Assembly (NCBI GenBank): GCA_014378465.1
Contig: JACMNQ010000036.1
Span: 124,001 to 188,000, forward strand
Length of the DNA stretch: 64,000 nt
Direction: 5' to 3'
Source of the DNA: Oligoflexia bacterium
GTDB taxonomy: Bacteria; Bdellovibrionota; UBA1018
Part shown: positions 19,485-29,492 of the stretch, one piece after another
Layout of the letters: each line of letters begins with the position of its first letter
Position numbering within the stretch: the stretch's first letter is position 1
Program-made: the position numbers and the translations under genes
The notes under the pieces: model-generated
Told to the model about the DNA's origin: nothing
What the model saw: only the letters and a program-made list of their open reading frames with translations
The model's database searches: none

Positions 19485-20225
19485 ATGGGTCAATCTGGTT
19501 CAGGTCATCAACTCAGTTTCCCTGGGCTACAGGGTGAGTACCAAGCCCGCAATCCGGAGCATACGGTGCTGTATCGGGCCGTTGCCCGCAACTACCGCAC
19601 CTTCGAAGCCATTGCAGATGCGGGAGAAAAGCGCATCCCCAAGCACGTCACCCAGGAGTTCGAAGCGTTCCTGCGCTGTGGGATTCTGGCTCACGGATTT
19701 CTGAGGCTCAAATGCGGGGACTGTAAGCACGAGAAAATCGTGGCGTTTTCGTGTAAGAAACGCGGGTTCTGCAGCTCGTGTGGCGGCAGACGCATGAGTG
19801 AAAGCGCCGCCCATCTGGTCGATGAGGTCTTCCCCAAGGTCGGCATGCGCCAGTGGGTCCTGAGCTTTCCCATGCCCATCCGGTTCATCCTGGCGAAAAA
19901 TCCGAAGATCCAAGGCCGAGTTCTTACCCTCGTCCACCGCGCAATTACGACGTACATTCGCTCACAGGCCAAGAAAAAGGGGTTCCACTCCAAACTTCAA
20001 CCCGGAGCAGTTACACTCATTCAGCGCTTTGGCGGATCCCTCAATCTCAATGTCCACTACCACATGCTGTTCCTGGAGGGCGGCTATTACGAGACTGCAA
20101 AGGAGTTGGACCAGGGACCCAAGTTCTGGTGGGTGGATCCTCCCACCGATGAACAGATCCAAGCCATGGTAGCCCCATATGTCAGGAACTTTCTATTACC
20201 CACAAGTGTGTCACCAGTCGGCTGA
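19485..20225 (+). pseudogene. IS91-family transposase, 3' truncated by IS4 insertion
   Basis: LKCGDCKHEKIVAFSCKKRGFCSSCGGRRMSESAAHLVDEVFP...QRWVLSFP-like block, NLNVHYHMLFLEG; reading frame runs into the IS4 left IR at 20173. Confidence 0.88.
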
Positions 20226-21729
20226 TTATGCGCCGCACGATGATCAATTTAGAGTGAAGTTGCTAGACTCAGCCTTTCCTCAGGAGGGGCAAGAGAATGG
20301 CGGATATTTGCGAACCATGGGAGAAGGAATTTGGGTCCATTGACTTCGGTGATACTCGACTTAAAGCTAGACTGGTGCGAATCGCAGAACAACTTTCCAA
20401 TCAACCGCTGGACCCCATCAATCAAGCCTGCGGTGGCTGGGCAGACACGAAGGCTGCCTACCGGTTGTTCTCCAATGAAAAAGTTGAAGCCGCCGAAATT
20501 CTTAAAGTTCATCGTGACCGTACCTGGGAAAGGGCTCAACCCTATCCAGTCGTGTTGGCTATCCAAGATACGAGTTTTTTGAACTACACCGGTCACGAAG
20601 CGACGTTGGGACTGGGTAAAATCGGAACCAAAAAATCGTTGGCCCGCGGACTGGTTCAGCATACGACTCTCGCAATGAGCCCCCAGGGGCTTCCACTTGG
20701 AGTTTTAGATCAGAAAATTTGGGCGAGGAAACCTCTTCCTTCAACCCGGAGCAAAGACTTAAGGAAACGTCCCCTTCGCGAGAAAGAGAGCACGCGTTGG
20801 TTAAATGCCTTGGAAGTCACACTCAAAACGGCTCCAGAAGGAATCACTGCGGTGACGGTGGCTGACCGCGAATGCGACATTTATGAATTTATCACCCACG
20901 CCTCCCGCATTGACGCCCGCTTCTTGATTCGGGCCGCTCGGGATCGCACCCTCTTTGCTCCCGAATGTGGAGATGACGTGGAGCACCTCTGGAAATATTT
21001 GGGCGATCAAAAGTTAGCGGGACACGTTTCGGTCGATGTACCTGCCCGAGGCCATGAAGCCGCGCGAACGGCATGCGTTTCCATTCAGTTTGCTCCAGTC
21101 GAACTGAAGAGGCCCAGAAAGCAACGATTCACAGAGAAATGCGGCATTGAAAAAAGTACCTCAGTCTATGCCGTCCTGATTCGGGAGATAACTCCTCCTC
21201 CGGGCTTGAGCGCACTGGAGTGGATGCTGCTGACCAACATCGCGGTCACAAGCCTCAAAGAAGCTATCGAAAAAATGAACTGGTACCGATCGAGATGGGG
21301 GATTGAGGTTTTCCATAAAATCCTCAAATCAGGATGCCGAGTAGAATCTTGCCGCTTAGGTACCGCAGAGCGCTTGACGAAATACTTGGCCTTGTTTGCC
21401 ATCATTGCGTGGAGACTCCACTGGATCACGCAAGTGAATCGCGATTCTCCGGATCAGCCGTGTACGGCTTTACTAGCGGAGGTTGAATGGAAGGCCCTCT
21501 ACTGTAAAATTAATAAGACTCGGTTTACACCGAGAAAACCGCCCTCCACTCGTCAGGCAGTACGTTGGATTGCGCAGCTAGGAGGATTTCTTGCCCGCAA
21601 AGGAGACAAAGAACCAGGGATCATCACTGTTTGGCGCGGTTGGCAACGGCTCGCCGACGTCACTGAGGATTGCTCGTTGTTTAACAAGGCGAAAACTTGT
21701 GGGTAATAGAAAGTTCCTGACATATGGGG
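20173..21729 (+). mobile_element. IS4-family (Tn5/IS50-like) insertion sequence with perfect 34-bp terminal inverted repeats
   Basis: CCCCATATGTCAGGAACTTTCTATTACCCACAAG at 20173-20206 and its exact reverse complement at 21696-21729. Confidence 0.95.
20297..21706 (+). CDS. IS4-family (Tn5-like) transposase, apparently intact
   Basis: 469 aa; WEKEFGSIDFGDTRLKARLVRIAEQL, LAIQDTSFLNYTGH, VADRECDIYEF, WYRSRWGIEVFHKILKSGC. Confidence 0.93.
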   Translation: MADICEPWEKEFGSIDFGDTRLKARLVRIAEQLSNQPLDPINQACGGWADTKAAYRLFSNEKVEAAEILKVHRDRTWERAQPYPVVLAIQDTSFLNYTGHEATLGLGKIGTKKSLARGLVQHTTLAMSPQGLPLGVLDQKIWARKPLPSTRSKDLRKRPLREKESTRWLNALEVTLKTAPEGITAVTVADRECDIYEFITHASRIDARFLIRAARDRTLFAPECGDDVEHLWKYLGDQKLAGHVSVDVPARGHEAARTACVSIQFAPVELKRPRKQRFTEKCGIEKSTSVYAVLIREITPPPGLSALEWMLLTNIAVTSLKEAIEKMNWYRSRWGIEVFHKILKSGCRVESCRLGTAERLTKYLALFAIIAWRLHWITQVNRDSPDQPCTALLAEVEWKALYCKINKTRFTPRKPPSTRQAVRWIAQLGGFLARKGDKEPGIITVWRGWQRLADVTEDCSLFNKAKTCG

Positions 21730-21919
21730 ATATGAAACGATGCACGGCATGCTGAAAGTTGTTCCAAGATTTATTGATTCTGTGTACAACGAAAAGCGCA
21801 TGCACTCATCTCTGGGCTACTTCAGTCCAGAAGAGTTTGAAGAACTGGCTGAACGCAAGCAGCTACAAAAACAGGGTCTTCAGCCGGTCATGATACTTCC
21901 CGGAAATCTCTCCAACTGA
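21728..21919 (+). pseudogene. IS3-family transposase C-terminal remnant
   Basis: Frame from 21728: GYETMHGMLKVVPRFIDSVYNEKRMHSSLGYFSPEEFEELAERK...stop at 21919. Confidence 0.8.
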
Positions 21920-22292
21920 AGGGGTGCAGTCCACTTACATTAATGACCGGGTGGGCGAAGCCCGAAAAATCCTGGATCTCTCTCAACTCATCCTCCATCA
22001 AACGACCCTCCTTAGCTAAAGCTTTCACAGCTTATTGAGAAGTTACATTTTAGCTATTGGAGTATTTACGCCTGAAAATATATTTTCGAAATATGACGAT
22101 TTTTTGGTATTTCGGCCATTTCCAGAAAATTTCGCTGATATACAAACAAGTGTAGCCAAAAATTAAATCTCCGCCGCGATTCTTTCCTAGCCCTACGCGA
22201 TAACGCGTGGCTTCCAGTCATTCAAGCCCTCAAACCTACTGCCTCTTTACTCACGCACTTTCAAAAGTCGCGTGACTGTGTTCTATTGATCC

Positions 22293-22365
22293 AATGGTAG
22301 ACGCAGTGGACTCAAAATCCACCGATCGCAAGGTTGTCCGAGTTCGAGTCTCGGGGGAGCCACCA
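22293..22365 (+). repeat. 73-bp direct repeat, copy 2 (partial tRNA-Leu without 5' acceptor strand), putative attR
   Basis: Identical to 17228..17300. Confidence 0.9.
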
Positions 22366-22527
22366 ATTATTTCAGATTTCGTTCGTTTCTTCGCAGTCCC
22401 GAGTTTGCCAGCTTCAATCAGAAGTCCGCATCTCCGTTGCCAACTTGCAAGTTCCTGGCGCAAACGCATTTGGGAATTGAAATGATACCTGGCCTGCTTC
22501 AGGGGAGTCGAAGGATCATGTCCGCCT

Positions 22528-23535
22528 TCAAAATGATAGAGGGGGGGCAGAGGTCAACCAGTCCGCCGAATCATAGGGTCGATCCAGCGAAATTCCGTCG
22601 CAAAGGTTTCCAGGCTGCGGCCCCAGCTTGCCGTGATCGAAAACGAATGCCAGATCCTGGGTCGATGAAAAAACTTCTGATGCGAGTTCACGGCAGGCAA
22701 ATTCCTGGTAGAGCGATTGAATTTCTGGCTTTGGGTTTCCATTTCGAGATCCAAACTGATGAATCATCCCTCGTAGAAACACCTGGTCCGCTTCTTTCGC
22801 CTGATCGGAAAGCTTCGAGAGCATGACTTTTACGAAGTTGTCTGAAAGAGGACCCGCTCCGATCAACATCATGTTCGCGATCGCAGAAGACCATTCCTCG
22901 GCTGGCAGTCCAAGGAGACGACTGGATCCTGAGCAAAGGCTTTGGACAGAGGTTGCTGCCCACTTTTGAAACTTCAGAATCAGAGAATGTGGGATTCGGG
23001 GACTTTCTGGTTTCAGTTTCGTAACTCGCACAGAAATTCGCCAGCTCCAGATCTCCCGCCGTGGGAAGCCGAGGCGGATAAACAAACCTGACACGTGCTC
23101 CGCCGCTTTGCAATAGAGCGGCGCCACGTTCGTGCCGTGATTCTTTTGAAATTCGGTTTCGATTTTTCTGTTGAGGGTTCGGTTGCAATTTTAGAAGTGG
23201 GAGAGAAAGCCTGATCCAAGTGGGAGCATGCGCATGTGACAGAAGTCATGTTCCTTGCAGGCAGCATCATGAGCCAGATCGGGGGCATCGCCGCATCCAT
23301 CCGGCAATTCGTAGAAAACCACTCTTCTCCGTACTGGGCATTTCGATCTCACGGGCACTCCGCACCGTGGCGGGGAGGAGTGCAGACTCGTGTTCACAGG
23401 GTCCAGAGCATCAATCCACTTCTGAAGGACTTTTCTGTTGAGTTCAGAGGTCTGGGCAGCATTTGCGGACACTTCGGCAAAGAAAGCGAACAGGCACGTT
23501 ACCAGCGAAGGGCTGCAATTTCCAAATCTTCTCAA
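22528..23535 (-). pseudogene. secreted phospholipase A2-like protein interrupted by one in-frame TAA
   Basis: ORFs 23191..23535 and 22528..23127 are in the same frame, separated by TAA at 23191-23193; DGCGDAPDLAHDAACKEHDFC resembles the PLA2 catalytic His-Asp motif. Confidence 0.65.
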
Positions 23536-23636
23536 TTTCTACTCTCGCACTTTTCATTGATCGGTGAAAAGTGAGAGCGGCCTTGATCTCAGCAGTTTTG
23601 CAAGCGATTTGGTTCATGAGGATCGGCCCTGGCAGC

Positions 23637-25847
23637 TCAGGGAAGACTGAAATCGAGCAAACCACCGGTGATCTTTCGGATATCCGCAAGCGTGAGGTGC
23701 GCGGTGGTCTCTGAATCGCAGAAGAGCGAAATTTCGTGCGGGTTCGCTTTGAAATACATGGATACTCTTCGTCCTGCGGGTGCGTTGTTGCTGATGTTGA
23801 AGAGGGGAATGTCCTTGATGTCAGCAAGCGAGTGTTCCTTGCCCACAGGTTCGGAGATCTCCGCTTTCTTGACCGCCTTGGGGTAAGAAAGAATGCAAAC
23901 TGACTTGTTGAAATTCATTGAGCTGGCTGAAATTTCGCGGCCCCCTTGGAAAACGAAGGAAACCCCTTCGGCCGGATCCGTGTTTCGAAATGGAATCGTC
24001 TGCGTGAATTTCACGATGGATCCCCGAGGAAGATCCTTGAGCGGAGTCTGATCGTCTTTGCTTCGGTCCCGCGCTTCCGCGACTTTCCCTCCCGCCTTCG
24101 CTTCCATCAGGCTTGGAAAGATCCGGTCAAACTCATCGCGCGGAATGCCGCAGGTGGCGCAGCTCTTCATGATGCCGATGCCCGGCACTTCCTTGCTGTG
24201 TCTGGCGATGAAGTCGACCAGGGACTGGGTATCCGTGAGGCCAAGCTCAGCCTTCACACGGTCCCGCGATACGTCCTCTTCATAACTTCTCACCAGGGGA
24301 GTGATCAGATCCTTGTTCGCCGCCACCGCTCTGCCCGTCGCTTTGGCCAGGGCCTTGCGGTAAACTTCGGAGTCTTTTTCAAGAATCGCCTTCATTTCGG
24401 CATCGTCCGGATGAAGCGCTCGAACTTTCGCCAGAACCGATGCGGAGTAGGAGCCCTTGTTGTCTTCGACCAGCTTTCGAAGCTGATCGGATTCATGCAG
24501 CAGTCCATTGGCATGACAGCGAAAACAGGAGATCCCGGAACGGACCGTGCCATCCTTGCGTCCGCCATCCGTCACGATTGATGTCGGCGCTTCGTTCAGG
24601 CGCTTTCCGTCCTTGTTGAGCAGCGCGTAGGCCTGCATTCCGTTGGGGAGATTGTAGATCACTTCTCCGCCGGCCTTCTTGTCTTCGAAGTCCGTGGGAT
24701 GAGCGAAGATGTTCTGGGCGCCACTGCTGTTTTGAAAGTCATAGCTCAACCAATAGGCTCCGTGACTGGAACCGTGGCGCTCGATCACGCGGTTGTTGGC
24801 TGACACTCCTGATTTTCTGAAACCCGCGCGCGAGACTTCTTCGTTTTCGATGTTTTTCTGCACGTTGATGCCGACTTTGTTTTCGAGGCCTTTGGCGGTG
24901 TCAGGATTGTCCAGAAGCAGATCATAGACGGGTGAAGAAGAAGCAGTTGCAACGAACCAGTCGGCTCTCGCGGTTGGGTGAAGAGTTCCGGTCTTTTCCT
25001 GGAGAGCCTGCTGGGTCGCGGGCTTCTGATCGAGCGACGCTTTGAAGGGGTTCTGTTTCTGCAGGTCTTCCCATTTCTCGGGAGTCCAACCGTATTTTCT
25101 GAGATCGATCCGGTAGACCGTGCCGCGCCGGTCGACGACTTCGGGGACCGCGATTTTAGGTTTCCATGAAAGACTGTTCAGCATGATGGACAGGCCATCA
25201 CGGCGATCTCGAATGGTCGCGGCGGTCAGATTCTTCTCTTTCAGATCCGCCAGAGTGAAATAGCGAGTGAACTGCCGGTCTTCGGGTGCGAGCTTGTCCA
25301 GATCACTCTGAATCGCGGAGTAGGCCTGATCTTCGGAAAGGGGAACCACCAGAGCGGAGGCGGCGGCGGGCGAAGTGATTTTCTCGGCGGCGGCCTGGGC
25401 TTCAGGAGCGGGAGCCTCAGGTTTGCTCGCTGGCAGGGGAGGCTTCGCTGCAGGGGATTTCAGGTTGCCGTCTTCGTCCATGGATTCAATCCAGGAGCGG
25501 ATGGCTTCTTCTTCTTCGGGTTTCAGGTCTGCCACTCCCGACTTGCCGGGTGGCATCCTCTGAGGGTCGCCTTTGGGCTTCTGAATGCGTTTATAGAGCG
25601 AAGATTGGTTCGGCCTGCCAGGAACAATGATGCCTTCTTTGATGAGGTGCTTGACGTCCATGATGTCGCCAAAAGGCGCTTCTCCTGCGCGGTGGCAGAA
25701 TGCGCAGTCAAAGAGTGCACTTTGAATTTTTCCGGGGACCTTCGGACCCGGGCCAATAGAATGGGGTCTTGCGTGCGCTGCCACGGTTTGGGAAAGTTGC
25801 AGCAGACTCAAGGTGAGAAAGGTGGATGTCCAGATGCGAAGGAGCAT
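23637..25847 (-). CDS. large exported cytochrome c-like protein (at least two CXXCH motifs)
   Basis: Signal peptide; CAFCHRAGEAPFGD...RMPPGKSGVADLKPEEEEAIRSWIE and CFRCHANGLLHESDQL. Confidence 0.8.
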   Translation of the reverse strand: MLLRIWTSTFLTLSLLQLSQTVAAHARPHSIGPGPKVPGKIQSALFDCAFCHRAGEAPFGDIMDVKHLIKEGIIVPGRPNQSSLYKRIQKPKGDPQRMPPGKSGVADLKPEEEEAIRSWIESMDEDGNLKSPAAKPPLPASKPEAPAPEAQAAAEKITSPAAASALVVPLSEDQAYSAIQSDLDKLAPEDRQFTRYFTLADLKEKNLTAATIRDRRDGLSIMLNSLSWKPKIAVPEVVDRRGTVYRIDLRKYGWTPEKWEDLQKQNPFKASLDQKPATQQALQEKTGTLHPTARADWFVATASSSPVYDLLLDNPDTAKGLENKVGINVQKNIENEEVSRAGFRKSGVSANNRVIERHGSSHGAYWLSYDFQNSSGAQNIFAHPTDFEDKKAGGEVIYNLPNGMQAYALLNKDGKRLNEAPTSIVTDGGRKDGTVRSGISCFRCHANGLLHESDQLRKLVEDNKGSYSASVLAKVRALHPDDAEMKAILEKDSEVYRKALAKATGRAVAANKDLITPLVRSYEEDVSRDRVKAELGLTDTQSLVDFIARHSKEVPGIGIMKSCATCGIPRDEFDRIFPSLMEAKAGGKVAEARDRSKDDQTPLKDLPRGSIVKFTQTIPFRNTDPAEGVSFVFQGGREISASSMNFNKSVCILSYPKAVKKAEISEPVGKEHSLADIKDIPLFNISNNAPAGRRVSMYFKANPHEISLFCDSETTAHLTLADIRKITGGLLDFSLP

Positions 25848-25932
25848 TCAAGCTCTTCGGTGAACAGCGTGGTTTTCTTGACGGGACTTAACAATCGGAC
25901 GCGACCAAAAAGATCCTCACATTCGAGGATCT

Positions 25933-26871
25933 TCAGAGGCAGGTCTTCGACAGTTGTCCTGCAGGAATTTTGTCCACGGCGGGGAACGGAAGTTTTTTCA
26001 CTTTCATCCACTGGCTGAGAAAAGTTTCCGCATCAGCTGACGCAAAGCCGGGATCCTGAGCGTAGGCGGGATCCGAGGCAGCCTGTTCCAAAGTCACGAA
26101 AGTGACTCCTTCCGCGCGGTAAGCCGCCATCATGTCGTCCAGCATTTCAGCATCGAAGGCGCCGACATGCATGAGGAGGATCTGCGGGATGGATCTGCCG
26201 AACACCAGCTGAGACATCTGGTCGGCGTAGTGCAGTCGGCTGACAGCCGCATGCAGGTAGCTTTCTTTCAGTTCAGCGACTCCGTCTGAATCTCCCTGGG
26301 CCATGCACCGGCTGTAAGGAGAATTCCAGCTCCAGTCCGAAAAATCAGTCGTGACTTCAGCGATGCGGTAGCCATTGTCCTTGAGGCCCTTGCGAACGAA
26401 GTTTCGCTTCGCAAGAGAGTCGCCTTCGCCGAGAAACGGATAACGAAACCACTTCCAATCCTGCCCGGGCAGGGAGAACTTCTTGAGAAATGGCTCGTTC
26501 AACAGCATGTCGGCCAGGTATTTCGTCGAAGTCGTCCCCGCGAGATCCGGATGGCTGAAGGTGTGATTGGCCAACCGCTGTTCCTTGGCCCAGAGGCGGA
26601 GCGCTTCTTCGCGGTCCGAAATGCCCGCGATCGTCGAAGCATTGATGAAGCCGAAGACGTCGTGCTGATCATTCTTCTTCAGCGTCGTCAGAATCTTCTC
26701 CATGACATCAAAACGATTCATGTGGGGCGGCAGTTTTCCGTGCACCGGGAGATCATCAAACGTGAGGGCCACTTCGATCGGATGGGCAGCGGGTGCGGCA
26801 GCGTAGGTGGCGCCCGCGAGGCCCAATGCGCTGAGGCCCAGGGTACTGATGAGGAATAGAAACGTCTTCAT
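25933..26871 (-). CDS. exported polysaccharide deacetylase-like (NodB homology) protein
   Basis: Signal peptide from ATG at 26871; VALTFDDLPVHG, NHTFSHPDL, LLMHVGAFD. Confidence 0.85.
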   Translation of the reverse strand: MKTFLFLISTLGLSALGLAGATYAAAPAAHPIEVALTFDDLPVHGKLPPHMNRFDVMEKILTTLKKNDQHDVFGFINASTIAGISDREEALRLWAKEQRLANHTFSHPDLAGTTSTKYLADMLLNEPFLKKFSLPGQDWKWFRYPFLGEGDSLAKRNFVRKGLKDNGYRIAEVTTDFSDWSWNSPYSRCMAQGDSDGVAELKESYLHAAVSRLHYADQMSQLVFGRSIPQILLMHVGAFDAEMLDDMMAAYRAEGVTFVTLEQAASDPAYAQDPGFASADAETFLSQWMKVKKLPFPAVDKIPAGQLSKTCL

Positions 26872-27216
26872 GTGAAATCTCCCTGCCACTGCTTCGAGTG
26901 CAACAACGGTCACTCTTCTACCGGATCCGGATTGGAGCCTATCATTACCGATCAAAATGGTCAACTATTGAATTCGTGCAGCGTTTTCAGTCTTTTGGAG
27001 GTCAACGAACCCGTTCATTTTCAGGCATGATTCGCGAGGGAAACGACGTGGACTTGGCACCGCTCCGGGAGTATTCGTCACAGAGTGCCTTCCGATTTCC
27101 TGAAACACTCGCTTCGGCAACTGTCCCTGGTCGCTCACGCGCTGATTCTGACAACACTGGTCTTTGCACTGAGTTCGAGGTCGATCCATCAGGCGCCCCC
27201 CCGGAGGCACTCGACT

Positions 27217-27804
27217 TCACGAGTGGTGAAGGAGTGCCTGCAGTTCCTCAATCTGAGGCACGCGCTGTGAGTGGACCAGAATCACGAACTCGGGTTTCCA
27301 TTTCCGAATGGCAGTGGCAAGTTTGAGCAATTGGCTTTCGGAATAGCGCCGTACCCACCTGACCTCATGCCACCCATGAATGCGCCAAACCTTCGAACGG
27401 CTGTACTGTCGCGTCGGAACCCAGAACGGATCAGCCACCCAGTTGAAGTCCTTTCGCACTGAAGCAGACGGCTCCTCCCGGCCTGAGTCGATTGTCAGCG
27501 GGCAAGGCTGCTTCTTTTGCCAGTCCAGCTGAAAGCGTTGCAACCGGGTTTCAGCATTCTCCCAAAGCCAATAGCTCGGAGGCAACTTGAGGATGCACGC
27601 GGCCGCCCGCCTGGCATCGCAGATCTCCTGGAGTTCACTCATCCGGTCTTCACGCAGAAAGGCGTGACCAATGCTGACCACGTTGGCTGCTCGCGAAATT
27701 GGGGACAATGCGTCCACTTCGAAAAAATCCACTCGACCCCTGAGTGCCGGCCAATATCCTGAGACACCCAACTGCGTTCGCTTTTCAGGCGATCTTGAAA
27801 TCAA
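27217..27804 (-). CDS. DUF72-like protein (short or divergent N-terminus)
   Basis: GYWPALRGRVDFFEVDAL...VWRIHGWHEVRWVRRYSESQLLKLATAI. Confidence 0.5.
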   Translation of the reverse strand: MISRSPEKRTQLGVSGYWPALRGRVDFFEVDALSPISRAANVVSIGHAFLREDRMSELQEICDARRAAACILKLPPSYWLWENAETRLQRFQLDWQKKQPCPLTIDSGREEPSASVRKDFNWVADPFWVPTRQYSRSKVWRIHGWHEVRWVRRYSESQLLKLATAIRKWKPEFVILVHSQRVPQIEELQALLHHS

Positions 27805-28258
27805 AGGTCACATCAGTCTTCAGAGAGTGAATCACGAGGCAGGATTGAGAAGTCTTCTCGAGGATCCGCATGATTCTTTCAGGCTCGGTTGAGCCCGGAT
27901 GCACGGTGACTTCGATTCGCATGGCCTTCATCCAGGGACGCCCCTGGGGATCGCGGTCCACCGTGAGACTGCCCGCGATGGCCAGTTTCTCAAAACTGAC
28001 TTTGGATTTTTCGGCGATCACCTTGAAAGTGGCGCAGAAACAATTGGCTGCCGCCATCGCGAAAAAATCTTCTGGAGAATAACCTCCGCCGGGACCCCCG
28101 AACTCTCCCGGAATCGCGCAAGGGACGAAAGATGCCAGAGAGGGAGTGCGAGTCGTCCAGGTCGTGGCAGTGCCGGCAGTCGTTGAAGCTTCCACCGGAA
28201 AGTCGAGGGGGTAGGTGATCATGCCTTGGTTATAAGACTTTTCCAGAAATTCGCACAA
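27785..28258 (-). CDS. OsmC/Ohr family protein
   Basis: GGGYSPEDFFAMAAANCFCATFKVIAEKSKVSFEKLAIAGSLTVD. Confidence 0.88.
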   Translation of the reverse strand: MCEFLEKSYNQGMITYPLDFPVEASTTAGTATTWTTRTPSLASFVPCAIPGEFGGPGGGYSPEDFFAMAAANCFCATFKVIAEKSKVSFEKLAIAGSLTVDRDPQGRPWMKAMRIEVTVHPGSTEPERIMRILEKTSQSCLVIHSLKTDVTFDFKIA

Positions 28259-28431
28259 GAATTCGATGGGCGAGGGTTGGTCAAAAGTCGTACGGGCTCA
28301 TTGAGTCTACGTTCACATCGCGACGTCGCGCGTTCCTGGTGCTCGGCTGGACCGAGGGTTGCAAAACCAAGGAGTCAAACCGGATCCCATCTGTTTTAAA
28401 CAGGACATAGCCAACAGGAGGCTCGCTCGCC

Positions 28432-29043
28432 ATGCTGAACAAAAATGACTTCATGAATAAGTTTTCCAATGTGCACGAAGGAATGACCGTCATCACCCAG
28501 GACGGAGAAAAGCTCGGGAAGATCGTTGCCCTGGACTCAGACAGTTTCACGGTCGAAAAAGGCTTCTTCTTTCCGAAAGATTTCACCGCTCGCTATGACG
28601 ACATCTCCAGTGCAGACGACGATCAGCTGATTCTCGGACGGCAGACGACCGAGCTGGGTGATTGGAAGAATGAAAGCTATGCCGGCTGGAACGACATTGA
28701 TCAATATAATGATCAGTACCAGGGTCTGTACAGTCAGGATCTGGGAGCGGTGGGCATCACGCGCCCCGGTATTTTCGGGATCGGAGCAACCGGTAACCTC
28801 ATGGACAATCGAGATGGTCTCCATGATCCCCGGAAGGATATTCGAGCTCAGAAAACTTTGCGCCAGACCGGTGAAGTGGAGCTCAGAAAAGTGGTGCATA
28901 CGGAGCACAAGACGATCAACGTTCCGGTCATGAAGGAGGAAGTTCATCTGCGAAAGGAGACCCGCATCGAGCAGGAAACTCTGGCTGGAGACGTGCGCAG
29001 TGAGGACATTGAAATCGATCGTCAGAAGCGCAAGGCAGGCTGA
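28432..29043 (+). CDS. PRC-barrel/DUF2382 (YsnF/AvaK-like) stress protein
   Basis: VELRKVVHTEHKTINVPVMKEEVHLRKETRIE; N-terminal DGEKLGKIVALDSDSFTVEKGFFFPKDF. Confidence 0.8.
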   Translation: MLNKNDFMNKFSNVHEGMTVITQDGEKLGKIVALDSDSFTVEKGFFFPKDFTARYDDISSADDDQLILGRQTTELGDWKNESYAGWNDIDQYNDQYQGLYSQDLGAVGITRPGIFGIGATGNLMDNRDGLHDPRKDIRAQKTLRQTGEVELRKVVHTEHKTINVPVMKEEVHLRKETRIEQETLAGDVRSEDIEIDRQKRKAG

Positions 29044-29134
29044 ACTTCGGTCTCCGTTCAGATTTTTTCATTCTGGAGCGGTTCCGAGACGGTGCATCCT
29101 GATTTGGGTATGGTTACTGCAATCACGCCTTCCT

Positions 29135-29368
29135 ATGAATCTTGAAGCGCGCGTCTGCGCATGTGGGTGTGGCAAAGTCTTCAAATGCCTGCCTACCAGT
29201 CAATGTTATTGTGCTTCGGAGGCCTGTTCCATGAAACTGGCCGCTCGAGTGATCGGAAATCCTGAAGTGAGTGCCCCTGCTCATGCGGGTGAACCGAAGG
29301 AACTGAAGAACACGCAGGCACGTCCGGAGCCGGCGAGTCGCGGTACCCGACGTCAATTGCGGGTCTGA
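29135..29368 (+). CDS. small Cys-rich zinc-ribbon-like protein
   Basis: MNLEARVCACGCGKVFKCLPTSQCYCASEACSMKLAAR. Confidence 0.5.
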   Translation: MNLEARVCACGCGKVFKCLPTSQCYCASEACSMKLAARVIGNPEVSAPAHAGEPKELKNTQARPEPASRGTRRQLRV

Positions 29369-29492
29369 TTTTTTGATGGCATCCGGTGACATCGACCGAT
29401 CCTGGCTTGGTCACCGCGTCTGCGTCTTCGACCAGCAGTTCCCCCGCGGTACCCTGATGGAAGGACTGGTTCAAGAGAGTGAGCCGGACTTT

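Noticed and set aside
22293-22365. Second functional tRNA-Leu gene
   Set aside because: Lacks the 5' acceptor strand and 5' D-arm sequence; treated as an att-like remnant
22688-23300. ORFs 22688..23188 and 23013..23300 as separate proteins
   Set aside because: Alternative frames overlapping the better-supported PLA2-like frame
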